The notes beneath the pieces were generated by a model, which was not told the DNA's origin, did no database searches, and saw only the letters and a list, made by a program, of their open reading frames with translations. DNA of 64,000 nt from Streptomyces klenkii. GTDB taxonomy: Bacteria; Actinomycetota; Actinomycetes; Streptomycetales; Streptomycetaceae. A program made the position numbers and the translations under genes. Below are positions 9,171 through 16,918 of the stretch, piece after piece (position 1 is the first letter of the stretch; the number at the start of each line of letters is the position of its first letter). The stretch is taken from NCBI RefSeq assembly GCF_003626645.1, contig NZ_RBAM01000007.1:248001-312000 (forward strand). Reading direction: 5' to 3'.

Positions 9171-10232
9171 ATGACACAGCAGGCTGAGCCGGGCGCGATA
9201 CCGGAGGCGGTGCCGTCCGACGCGAAGGCGGAGTCCGCAGACGGGGCTGAAGGCGTGTCCCCGACCGGGGCAGGGCCCGGTCCCGAGGAGACGCCTCGCG
9301 CGCAGGGGCGCGTGATGCACCCGGACGGCTTCGGCGCGGCGTTCTGCGCGTCGATGGCCGGGCTGTGCGCGGAAGCCGCAGTCGCGGGGACCCTCGGCGT
9401 CCTCGTGATGCTCGCGCGTGAGCACGAAGGCCTGCCCCACGGCGTCATGGTGATCGCCGCCGTCCTGTTCGCCGTAGCCCTGCTCGGTGTCCTCGTCAGC
9501 GGCTTCGTCACGGCTGTGACCGTCATGCCCGCCCTGGCCCTCGCTCGGCGCGTCACCCGGCGCCTCGGGCGCCGAGAGAGCCCTCTGTGGAACGCGGCAG
9601 CGGTGCCCGTCGTGTCGGCCGCCGCGGTCGCCGTGTTCGGCGGGGTGATGGCGCTCGGCAGCCTCTCCTTGGCGTCCCCCGTGAGGTACCTCCTGTGGTG
9701 GGCTTCCCTCACGGTCGCCCTGCTGCCCGCCACCCTGATCGCCGGAGTAGCCGGAAGGCGCGTCCGTGAGGGGCGGGCCACGCGCACGGCCCGGAGGGTG
9801 TTGCGCGACGGAGCTCTCGCATGGCTCGCCGTCGGCGCGGTGGGCGCCGCGGTCTACGGCACCGGCTTGGTCAGCGTCTACCAGCCGCCCCGGTTCGACA
9901 CGGAGCAGCTGGCGGGGGCTTGGACCGACGGCCGCGGCGGGACGGTCAGGCTGTCCGAGGACGGCGCGGCAGTGGCTGACGGGCTCGACAACTACGCGTG
10001 GGACGGCACCGGCAAGGACAAGCCGAAGGACTGCGACGGCGCGGGCACGTGGAAGCCGGTAAAGGACGACGGGAAGGTCGAGGGCGTGTCCCTGCGCATC
10101 GGCTCGTGCGACCTCAAGCGCCAATGGAGCGTCAGCGGCACCGTCAAGGCGCCACGGCTCTACCACGAGATCGGCAAGCCGGGCTCGGGCAAGCGGTACG
10201 TACTGACGAAGATCGTCAAGCACAAGAAGTGA
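9171..10232 (+). CDS. Membrane protein with extracytoplasmic C-terminal domain, unknown function
   Basis: About 353 aa; GTG 9168 or ATG 9171, the latter better spaced from GAGAGGGGG. The first 50 residues are acidic and low-complexity. Four hydrophobic segments follow (around residues 58-80, 92-118, 145-170 and 175-195) and a fifth at about 222-242. The rest is a polar domain with the spaced elements GAWTDGRGGTVRLSEDG, CDGAGTWKP and IGSCDLKRQWSVSGT, resembling small beta-rich lipoprotein-like domains of Streptomyces. No family assigned. It stands alone, with 215 bp before and 60 bp after. Confidence 0.7.
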   Translation: MTQQAEPGAIPEAVPSDAKAESADGAEGVSPTGAGPGPEETPRAQGRVMHPDGFGAAFCASMAGLCAEAAVAGTLGVLVMLAREHEGLPHGVMVIAAVLFAVALLGVLVSGFVTAVTVMPALALARRVTRRLGRRESPLWNAAAVPVVSAAAVAVFGGVMALGSLSLASPVRYLLWWASLTVALLPATLIAGVAGRRVREGRATRTARRVLRDGALAWLAVGAVGAAVYGTGLVSVYQPPRFDTEQLAGAWTDGRGGTVRLSEDGAAVADGLDNYAWDGTGKDKPKDCDGAGTWKPVKDDGKVEGVSLRIGSCDLKRQWSVSGTVKAPRLYHEIGKPGSGKRYVLTKIVKHKK

Positions 10233-10292
10233 TGAGGGGAGATCGGGCGAGGAGCCATCAGGAGGCGGACGTCACGCCTCACGCCTCACGCG

Positions 10293-10985
10293 TCATGCGT
10301 CGAACGCGGTGAACGTCCCGAACGCGCTCCTGTGGAAGATCAGCGGCCCGCCCTGATCCGCGTCACCCCCCTCACCCCTCTCTGCGCCTTCATCCCCTTC
10401 CCTGTCCCCGTCATCCTCCGCACCCAGGGCTTCGACGCGCCCCACGACGATGAGATGGTCCCCGCCGGTGTGCACGGCGTGGATCTCGCAGTCGACCCAT
10501 GCGGGCACGCCCGCGAGCAGGGGTGAGCCCGTCACGGGCGCAGGGCTGTGCCGCACGCCCGCGAACTTGTCGGCGGACTGCGCGCCGCTCGCCGCGAAGG
10601 CCCGGCAGAGCGCGCCCTGTCCGGCGCCGAGGACGTTGACGCAGAAGACGCCGGCGCGGGCGATGCGCGGCCATGTCGTGGACGTACGACCCACCATGAA
10701 GACCACGAGCGGTGGGTCGAGGGAGAGCGAGGCGAAGGACTGGCACGCGAAGCCGGCGGGAGGCTCGCCGCCGGCTCCGGGCGCGGTGATCACGGTGACG
10801 CCGCTGGCGAACCGGCCGAGGACGCGGCGCAGCTCCCCGGGCGGGGGTGGGGGCTGCTCGTCCGCACGGACCGCCCGCAGTGCCGGGCGGGGCATGGGGT
10901 CGGGCGGCCGCGCCCCGGGGGCCGGTGGACCGGCGGGTCGCAGATAGCGGACGGCGAGGGCGGCCATGCCTGCGTGTCCCATCAT
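10293..10985 (-). CDS. Flavin reductase domain protein (FMN reductase component)
   Basis: 230 aa. After a Pro-rich leader the flavin-reductase-like (HpaC/HsaB-type) domain is clear: FASGVTVITA, GFACQSFASLSLDPPLVVFMVGRTSTTWPRI, FCVNVLGAGQGALCRAFA, DCEIHAVHTGGDHLIVVGRVEAL. It would reduce FMN or FAD for a flavin-dependent monooxygenase partner. A 20-residue acidic insertion (EDDGDREGDEGAERGEGGDA) interrupts the last strands and is unusual. A 10-of-12 match to the regulon operator lies 14-28 bp before the start, linking it to the catabolic locus. No oxygenase partner is adjacent. Confidence 0.83.
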   Translation of the reverse strand: MMGHAGMAALAVRYLRPAGPPAPGARPPDPMPRPALRAVRADEQPPPPPGELRRVLGRFASGVTVITAPGAGGEPPAGFACQSFASLSLDPPLVVFMVGRTSTTWPRIARAGVFCVNVLGAGQGALCRAFAASGAQSADKFAGVRHSPAPVTGSPLLAGVPAWVDCEIHAVHTGGDHLIVVGRVEALGAEDDGDREGDEGAERGEGGDADQGGPLIFHRSAFGTFTAFDA

Positions 10986-10998
10986 GGATCCATTGAAG

Positions 10999-11013
10999 TT
11001 GATGGGGCGTCAG
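10999..11013. promoter_or_regulatory. Degenerate TetR-regulon operator (weak copy)
   Basis: TTGATG-GGG-CGTCAG matches CTGACG-N3-CGTCAG at 10 of 12 positions and sits immediately upstream of the flavin reductase gene. One half-site is perfect. Position supports it; the sequence score alone does not. Confidence 0.35.
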
Positions 11014-11132
11014 CTTTGAAGGGTTTGTGACGGCACTGCGGCGGTTATTCCTGCGGCGGCCTTTCCTGTGACGGCCCTTCGGCGAGTCAGTGTGCGCGGT
11101 GGACGTGGGGCAGCGTCCGCGGTGGGCGCGGG

Positions 11133-12023
11133 TCAGTGTCCGCGGTAGACCGGGCTGCGGTGTTCGAGGAAGCTCTTGACGCCCTCCTGCGCGTCCTCCG
11201 TCGTCATGTTGATCTCCTGGGCGGCGGCCTCCGCCGCGAACGCCGCCGTGCGGTCGCTGTCCAGCGAGGTGTTGACCAGGTGCTTGGTGAGGGCGAGCGC
11301 CCGCGTCGGGCCGGTGGCCAGGCGCTCGGCCCACGACCTGGCCGTCGCCGCCAGCCCCGCTCCCGCCACGACGCGGTTGACCAGGCCCATCCGCTCCGCC
11401 TCGGCGGCGGTGAGGGCGTCCCCGAAGAACATCAACTCCTTCGCCCGCTGCGGCCCCACCAGCCGCGGCAGGAGGTACGCGCCACCGCCGTCGGGGACCA
11501 GGCCGCGGCGGACGAACACCTCGACGAACGTGGCGGATTCGGCCGCGAGGACGAGATCGCAGGCCAGTGCGAGGTGGGCGCCCAGGCCGGCGGCGGTGCC
11601 GTTCACGGCGGCGATCACGGGTTTTTCGCAGTCCAGCACGGCGGCGATCAGCCGCTGCGCGCCCCGGCGGATCGTACGGGCCACGTCGCCGGGCAGCCGG
11701 CCCGAGGCGACGGAGGCGGCCGATACGCCCGGGACGGCCGGGTTCATTGCGCTTGATGGGGTGGCGCGCAGGTCGGCCCCGGCGCAGAACGCGGCGCCCG
11801 TGGCGGTGATGACGACGGCTCTGACACCCGGGTCGGCGGAGGCCCGGAGCAACTCGGAAATCAGGCATTCCCGCTGCTCAGGGGCGATGGCGTTCATGAC
11901 TTCGGGCCGGTTGAGGGTCATCCACGAGACCCCGTTGTCAGTGGTGTGGAGTATCACTGAGTCATCGGGACCGCTGTGCTCGAGCGGGTTGTCCCGCGGT
12001 TTGTCACGGGGGGAGAGGGACAT
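11133..12023 (-). CDS. Enoyl-CoA hydratase/isomerase family protein
   Basis: 296 aa from ATG 12023; the longer reading frame lies in the upstream gene. Crotonase-fold blocks are present: TLNRPEVMNAIAPEQ, GAAFCAGADL (first oxyanion loop), VNGTAAGLGAHLALACDLVLAA (second oxyanion Gly), and FVRRGLVPDGGGAYLLPRLVG. In the last block the second catalytic-acid position is Asp in PDGGG rather than the usual Glu, which is common in EchA-type proteins of unassigned specificity. It follows the CoA ligase gene by 37 bp on the same strand and is probably co-transcribed. Confidence 0.9.
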   Translation of the reverse strand: MSLSPRDKPRDNPLEHSGPDDSVILHTTDNGVSWMTLNRPEVMNAIAPEQRECLISELLRASADPGVRAVVITATGAAFCAGADLRATPSSAMNPAVPGVSAASVASGRLPGDVARTIRRGAQRLIAAVLDCEKPVIAAVNGTAAGLGAHLALACDLVLAAESATFVEVFVRRGLVPDGGGAYLLPRLVGPQRAKELMFFGDALTAAEAERMGLVNRVVAGAGLAATARSWAERLATGPTRALALTKHLVNTSLDSDRTAAFAAEAAAQEINMTTEDAQEGVKSFLEHRSPVYRGH

Positions 12024-12060
12024 GGGGGTTCTCCTGCTTCTACGCGCTGCCGCGCGCTGT

Positions 12061-14286
12061 TCAGTGGCAGAAGGCGAGCGCGTCCAGGGCCACGGCGCCC
12101 TGACCGCGCTCCAGCACCACCAGAGGGTTGATGTCGAGCTCGGCAAGTGCCCCGCCCAGCTCCAGGGACATGCGCTGGACGCGCAGGACGGTCTCCACGA
12201 GCGCGTCCACGTCGGCCGGGGGCGCCCCCCGGACGCCGTCGAGCAGGGCGCGTCCGCGCAGTTCTGTGAGCATCGCGCGGGCGTGGTGCTCCCCGAAAGG
12301 CGGCACGGCGACGGCCGTGTCGTGCAGGACCTCCACCAGCGCCCCGCCCAGGCCGACGGTCACGGTCGGGCCGAACAGGCTGTCGGGCGAGATGCCGACG
12401 ACCATCTCCACCCCGCGCCCCACGAGCTGGCAGACGAGGATGCCGTCCAGCGGCAGCCCCTCGTAGCGGGCGATGTCGGTGAGCTCGCGGTAGGCGTCGC
12501 GGACCTGGCTGGCCGAGGTCAGACCGATCTTGATCAGTCCCAGTTCGGTCTTGTGCGCGAGCTGCGGCCCCGACGCCTTCATCACCACGGGATAGCCCAC
12601 GAGCCCGGCGGCCCGGACAGCGGCGGCCGCGCTGGTCACCAGCTGCTCGCGCGGCACGCGTATGCCGTACGCGCGCAGCAGTTGCTTGGCCGCGTGCTCG
12701 CTGAGCTGCTCGCCCGGGCGCATGAGCTCCTGTGCTTTGCGGGCCGAGGGGGACGGGGTGCGCGGCGCGGTGTCGAAGGGGGAGCGGTAGGCGTCGGTGA
12801 AGCGGTGGTGGGCGAGGTAGGCGCGTACGGCGGTGATGCAGTTGGAGAAGGTTCGGAAGGTGGCCACGCGCGAGGAGCCGAGCAGCGTGGTGCGATAGGC
12901 GTCCTCGGTGCCGACCGGGGAGCCCCAGACGACGCAGACCAGCTTGTCCGTCCGCTCCGCCGCCGCGACGAGGTCCCGGACGAGCCGGTCGCTCATGGGT
13001 GGGAAGGGCCCGGGTACGGGGCAGATGAGGACGCCTACGGAGGGGTCGTCCAGCAGCGCGTCGATGATCTTGCGCCCGCGCTCGTCGCCGACGGGGTGTC
13101 CGCCGCAGTCGACGGGGTTGGCCACGCTCAGGTACTCCGGTATCCACTGGTGGAGCTCGTCCTGCTTGGCGGCGGAAAGGCCCGGGAGCGGGAGGCCGGC
13201 GGCCGTGGCCAGGTCGGCGAAGTGGGCGCCGGTGCCGCCCGAGATCGAATAGACGGCGACGCCGGGGGCCTTGGGCGGCCGGGCGCGGGCGAGCAGGGCC
13301 GCGGTGTCCTGGAGCTCGTCCAGGCTGTCGACGCGGATCACGCCGAACTGCCGCATGGCGGCGTCCACCACGTCGTCCGCGCCGGTCAGCTTGCCGGTGT
13401 GGGAGGCGGCGGTGCGGGCGCCGGCCTCGGTGCGGCCGACCTTGACGGCCACGACGGGCACCTTGTGCCGGGCGGCCCGGTCCGCGGCGAGCAGGAACGA
13501 GCGTCCGTCCTTGAGCCCTTCCATATACGCGGCGATCGCCCCGACCTCGGGCCGGGCGGCGAAGTAGGAGATGAAGTCCGCGCACTCCAGGTCGGCTTCG
13601 TTGCCGGTCGGCGCCCAGTGGGAGAGCCGGATGCCGAGCTCCTGGAGGGCGAAGACCGGGCGGCCCTGGTGGCCTGACTGGGTGATCAGCGCGATGGCGG
13701 GGCCGTCGAGGTCCTCGCGGAAGTGCTCGAAGGCGTTGAGGTTGGTGTTCGGGCCGAGGAGGCGGACGCCCGAACGGCGCGCGGCGGCGGCGAGGTCGGC
13801 CTGGGCGGCGGCGCCCGCCGGTCCGGTCTCGGCGAATCCGCCGGCGAAGGCCACGGCGAAGGCGGCCTTGGCGCCGTCGAGCTCCTCCAGTACGGGGAGC
13901 GGGTCGCCCACGAGGAGGACGGCGAGATCGACGCGTTCGGGCAGGTCGCGGACGGAGGGATGACAGGGGAGGCCGAAGACGGAGGTACGGGTGGGGTGCA
14001 CGGGGTGTAAGCGTGCGCCGACGCGTTCGGACCAGGCGAGGAGCTGCCGGGTGATGCCGGTGTTGGGGCGGCCTTCGGCGTCCGAGGCGCCGACGACCGC
14101 GACGGTCTCGGGGCGGAAGAGCCGGTCCAGGTCGGGGATGTCCGAGCGCAGCGGCCTGCCGCTGACGTCGACGTCCTCGGCGCCGTCGGCCCGGCCGTGG
14201 ACGGCGGGGCCCGGACGCTCGCCGCAGGCCACCACGCGGGCCGGACGGGAGGTGGTGGTGAGGGTGCCGTGAGTCGATCCAAGCAT
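12061..14286 (-). CDS. Acetate--CoA ligase family protein (NDP-forming acyl-CoA synthetase, fused alpha-beta)
   Basis: 741 aa from ATG 14286 (TTG 14310 is an alternative). The order of domains is CoA-binding Rossmann (VAVVGASDAEGRPNTG), succinyl-CoA-ligase-like (SHTGKLTGADDVVDAAMRQ, containing the phospho-His) and C-terminal ATP-grasp (GYPVVMKASGPQLAHKTELG; ALAELDINPLVV). These fused enzymes make acyl-CoA from an acid with ATP or GTP, giving NDP, unlike AMP-forming FadD proteins. It is divergent from the DUF35 gene at 14446, and two operator copies lie between them. The acid substrate is unknown. Confidence 0.9.
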   Translation of the reverse strand: MLGSTHGTLTTTSRPARVVACGERPGPAVHGRADGAEDVDVSGRPLRSDIPDLDRLFRPETVAVVGASDAEGRPNTGITRQLLAWSERVGARLHPVHPTRTSVFGLPCHPSVRDLPERVDLAVLLVGDPLPVLEELDGAKAAFAVAFAGGFAETGPAGAAAQADLAAAARRSGVRLLGPNTNLNAFEHFREDLDGPAIALITQSGHQGRPVFALQELGIRLSHWAPTGNEADLECADFISYFAARPEVGAIAAYMEGLKDGRSFLLAADRAARHKVPVVAVKVGRTEAGARTAASHTGKLTGADDVVDAAMRQFGVIRVDSLDELQDTAALLARARPPKAPGVAVYSISGGTGAHFADLATAAGLPLPGLSAAKQDELHQWIPEYLSVANPVDCGGHPVGDERGRKIIDALLDDPSVGVLICPVPGPFPPMSDRLVRDLVAAAERTDKLVCVVWGSPVGTEDAYRTTLLGSSRVATFRTFSNCITAVRAYLAHHRFTDAYRSPFDTAPRTPSPSARKAQELMRPGEQLSEHAAKQLLRAYGIRVPREQLVTSAAAAVRAAGLVGYPVVMKASGPQLAHKTELGLIKIGLTSASQVRDAYRELTDIARYEGLPLDGILVCQLVGRGVEMVVGISPDSLFGPTVTVGLGGALVEVLHDTAVAVPPFGEHHARAMLTELRGRALLDGVRGAPPADVDALVETVLRVQRMSLELGGALAELDINPLVVLERGQGAVALDALAFCH

Positions 14287-14321
14287 CGTGTCTCGTCCAC
14301 TCCTGCTCAATGGCCGACAAG

Positions 14322-14336
14322 CTGACGTATAGTCAG
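14322..14336. promoter_or_regulatory. Proposed TetR-regulon operator (copy 2)
   Basis: CTGACG-TAT-AGTCAG, 11 of 12 arm positions. It is 36-50 bp upstream of the NDP-forming CoA ligase start, and its centre is 24 bp from the next copy, so two dimers could bind side by side. Confidence 0.72.
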
Positions 14337-14345
14337 GCTACAGAT

Positions 14346-14360
14346 CTGACGTTCTGTCAG
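14346..14360. promoter_or_regulatory. Proposed TetR-regulon operator (copy 3)
   Basis: CTGACG-TTC-TGTCAG, 11 of 12 positions, about 86 bp upstream of the DUF35 gene. Second of a tandem pair in this divergent promoter region. Confidence 0.72.
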
Positions 14361-14445
14361 GAATGGCGCTGCGGGCAAACAAACGGAGGGCCGGGGCAGG
14401 GCTGATTCCCGTAAAGAGGCCCGGAAATGCAAGGGGGTTGAGGCA

Positions 14446-14970
14446 GTGCATGCGAATCGGCCGCCTGCGCCGACCGCGCCGCGGTTCGACGTTCCGGAAG
14501 CCGACGCCTTCACCCGCCCCTACTGGGAAGCGGCGGGCCGGGGCAGGCTGCTCATACGCCGGTGTCGCGCGGCCGGCTGCGGGCGGGCGCACCACTATCC
14601 CCGGGAGTTCTGCCCGCGCTGCTGGAGCGAGGACGTCGTCTGGGAGGCGGCGAGCGGCCGGGCTGTGCTCTACACCTGGTCAGTGGTCCATGTGAACGAC
14701 CTGCCGCCCTTCGGCGGGCGGCTGCCGTACACGGCGGCCGTGGTGGACCTCACCGAAGGCCCGCGGATGATGACCGAAATCGTCGGCTGCGAGGAGGGCG
14801 AGCTGCGCATCGGTATGCCGCTCGCCGTGAGCTTCCGGAAGCTGGACGGGGAGCTGCCGGCAGGGCCGCCACCCCTTTCCGTACCGGTCTTCACGCCCTG
14901 CCCCGCACCGGCTCAGGGCCAGAGCAGCTCGGTCGTCCAGCCGCTCTCCGCGGACGGGCTGCGGCGGTAG
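14446..14970 (+). CDS. DUF35 OB-fold/zinc-ribbon protein (ChsH2-like, module A)
   Basis: 174 aa from GTG after AAGGGGG/GAGG. Four cysteines at residues 40, 45, 56 and 59 form the rubredoxin-like zinc ribbon. The OB-fold that follows (GRAVLYTWSVVH, YTAAVVDLTEGPRMMTEIVG, GMPLAVSFR) is typical of DUF35. In the known Mycobacterium ChsH1-ChsH2-Ltp2 system the DUF35 domain docks on the thiolase-like retro-aldolase. A thiolase-fold gene lies at 15652-16830, but on the other strand. The last 58 bp overlap the 3' end of the convergent PNPOx-like gene. Confidence 0.88.
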   Translation: MHANRPPAPTAPRFDVPEADAFTRPYWEAAGRGRLLIRRCRAAGCGRAHHYPREFCPRCWSEDVVWEAASGRAVLYTWSVVHVNDLPPFGGRLPYTAAVVDLTEGPRMMTEIVGCEEGELRIGMPLAVSFRKLDGELPAGPPPLSVPVFTPCPAPAQGQSSSVVQPLSADGLRR

Positions 14971-15617
14971 TTCAGGCGTACGTGCCGGCGCCGGTCGTCG
15001 CCCTGGAAGAACTCGACCTCCTGCGCCTCCAGGACGTACAGAGTCCAGGTGCCGACCGGAGCGTCCGGCTCGCGGCGGGCCCGCTCCCAGGCCGCGTCCG
15101 AGGCGTGCTCCAGCTCTTCGTACGAGGAGAGCACCTCGCTCTGCCTGCCCACGAGTGCTGCCGCCAGCGCGCCCGTGGAGCGCTTGGCCAGGTCCGCCCG
15201 GCTCTCCTCGGCACCCGCGGCCGTCACCGCGCCCTGGACGCGGACCTGGCGGCCGACCGCCGGCCAGTAGAAGCCCAGCGCCGCCTCCGGTCGCACGGCC
15301 AGTTCGCGGCCCTTGCGGCTCGTGCGGTGGGTGGCGAAGTGCCAGCCGCGTTCGTCGGCGTCGTGGAGCATCAGGGTCCGTACGGAGGGGCGGCCGGTCG
15401 CGTCCGCGGTGGCGAGCGTCATCGTGTGCGGCTCCGGGGAGCCGGCGGCGGCCGCTTCGGAGAGCCACTGCTGGAAGAGGTGCAGGGGGTCGGCGGGGGC
15501 GGTGGCCGGGTCGAAGTGCGGCAGCTCTGTGTCCCACACGGGGAGGGAGCGCAAGAGGGTGCGGAAGTCCTGCTGACGGGTGTCGCCCGGTGCGTCTGCG
15601 TTGCTCATGGGGGCCAT
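14913..15617 (-). CDS. Pyridoxamine 5'-phosphate oxidase family flavoprotein
   Basis: 234 aa (an ATG three codons in is also possible). The order of motifs is that of PdxH: PHTMTLATADATGRPSVRTLMLHDADERGWHFATH, SRKGRELAVRPEAALGFYWPAVGRQVRVQG, and a C-terminal region ending RLNYRRSPSAESGWTTELLWP. The canonical PdxH C-terminus ends in W..RLAP, whereas here it ends in LLWP, so a true pyridoxal phosphate role is not certain. It lies 34 bp downstream of the thiolase-like gene on the same strand and may be co-transcribed. Its 3' end overlaps the DUF35 gene. Confidence 0.85.
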   Translation of the reverse strand: MAPMSNADAPGDTRQQDFRTLLRSLPVWDTELPHFDPATAPADPLHLFQQWLSEAAAAGSPEPHTMTLATADATGRPSVRTLMLHDADERGWHFATHRTSRKGRELAVRPEAALGFYWPAVGRQVRVQGAVTAAGAEESRADLAKRSTGALAAALVGRQSEVLSSYEELEHASDAAWERARREPDAPVGTWTLYVLEAQEVEFFQGDDRRRHVRLNYRRSPSAESGWTTELLWP

Positions 15618-15651
15618 CCAACCGGGTGCGGGGTCTGGGCGCCGGGCGCGC

Positions 15652-16830
15652 TCAGTCGCGCGCCAGGACGAGCGTCCCCGCGGAGCAGAACCAGCCGCCC
15701 GTGCCCGAGGCGACGGCGATCCTCGGGAGCTCCCCGTCCCGCCTGCGGACCTGGCGGCCCGCCTCGGCCTCGCCGCGCAGCTGCCGTACGGCCTCGACGA
15801 GGAGGAACAGGCCCCGCATCCCGGGGTGGCAGGCGGAGAGGCCGCCGCCGTCGGTGTTGACCGGCAGCTCGCCGCCGACGGTCAGCCGGCCGTCTTCCAC
15901 GAAGGCGCCGCCCTCGCCCTTGGCGCAGAAGCCGAGGTCTTCCAGGGTCACCAGCGTCATATAGGTGAACGCGTCGTACAGCTCGGCCACGTCCACCTCT
16001 GCGGGGGTGATCCCCGCGCGCTCGAAGGCCGCACGGCCGGAGCGGGCGGCGGGGGAGACGGTGAAGTCCTCCCACTCCGACATCGCCGTGTGGGACACGG
16101 CCGTGCCGGCACCCAGCACCCACACCGGCGGGCGGGCGGCGTCCGCGGCGTAGTCCTCGCCCGCGAGCAGGACGGCGCACCCGCCGTCGGACCGGATGCA
16201 GCACTGGAGCTTGGTGAACGGGTCGGCGATCAACGGGCCGTCCAGGACGTCGTCGACGGTGATCGGGTCGCGGTACATGGCGTGCGGATTGTGCAATGCG
16301 TTGGCGCGGGTTTGAACGGCGATGTCGGCTAACTGTTGGAGGGTGGTGCCGTACTCGTGCATGTGGCGGCGTGCGGCCATGGCGTACTTGGCGATGAGCG
16401 TGTGCCCGTACGGCGCCTCGAATTGCAGCGGGCCGCGCGTGCCGTAGGAGAGGCCCGCGGTGCGGCGGCCGGCCTTGAGGTCGGCCCGGGCGGTGGAGCC
16501 GTAGACCAGGAGGACGGCGTTCGCGTGGCCTGCGGCGATGGCGTCGGCGGCGTGGGCCGCCATGACCTCCCAGGTTGCGCCGCCGACCGAGGTCGAGTCG
16601 GCCCATGCGGGGCGCAGCCCCAGGTGGTCGGCGATCTCCATGGGGGCCAGGGTGCCCAGCCCGGCCGAGGCCAGGCCGTCGATGGAGGCCTTGGCGAGCC
16701 CGGAGTCCGCGAGGGCGCGCCGGGCCGCCTGCGCGTGCAGGTCGTAGGGCGTGGCGGAGTCGACCCGCCCGCAGTCCGAGAGTGCGACGCCGAAGACGGC
16801 GACCCTGCGTGTGCGGCGGACAGCAGTCAT
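15652..16830 (-). CDS. Thiolase-fold lipid-transfer protein (Ltp/SCP-x type, probable retro-aldolase, module A)
   Basis: 392 aa. The fold is thiolase-like, but the region that carries the nucleophilic Cys in condensing or cleaving thiolases reads STSVGGATWE, with no Cys. Tyr285 lies in ELYDAFT, in the part of the protein where Ltp2-type steroid aldolases have their catalytic Tyr, and the C-terminal loop LPVNTDGGGLSACHPG is conserved in the group. Likely role: C-C bond cleavage of a 3-hydroxyacyl-CoA with a DUF35 partner. A -10-like TAGCGT lies within the adjoining operator, six bases before the ATG, so the mRNA may be leaderless and directly blocked by the repressor. Confidence 0.88.
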   Translation of the reverse strand: MTAVRRTRRVAVFGVALSDCGRVDSATPYDLHAQAARRALADSGLAKASIDGLASAGLGTLAPMEIADHLGLRPAWADSTSVGGATWEVMAAHAADAIAAGHANAVLLVYGSTARADLKAGRRTAGLSYGTRGPLQFEAPYGHTLIAKYAMAARRHMHEYGTTLQQLADIAVQTRANALHNPHAMYRDPITVDDVLDGPLIADPFTKLQCCIRSDGGCAVLLAGEDYAADAARPPVWVLGAGTAVSHTAMSEWEDFTVSPAARSGRAAFERAGITPAEVDVAELYDAFTYMTLVTLEDLGFCAKGEGGAFVEDGRLTVGGELPVNTDGGGLSACHPGMRGLFLLVEAVRQLRGEAEAGRQVRRRDGELPRIAVASGTGGWFCSAGTLVLARD

Positions 16831-16833
16831 GAA

Positions 16834-16848
16834 CTGACGCTACATCAG
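16834..16848. promoter_or_regulatory. Proposed TetR-regulon operator (copy 4)
   Basis: CTGACG-CTA-CATCAG, 11 of 12 positions, only 4-18 bp upstream of the thiolase-like gene start. On that strand it contains the -10-like TAGCGT. Confidence 0.7.
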
Positions 16849-16883
16849 ATAGGGGCTGGGAAAGTCGGGTTGCCGCACATACC

Positions 16884-16898
16884 ATGACGGCCCGTCAG
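16884..16898. promoter_or_regulatory. Proposed TetR-regulon operator (copy 5)
   Basis: ATGACG-GCC-CGTCAG, 11 of 12 positions, 21-35 bp upstream of the acyl-CoA dehydrogenase start and 50 bp from copy 4 in the same divergent region. Confidence 0.7.
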
Positions 16899-16918
16899 AT
16901 CCGGGGAGGGTGTTGCCC

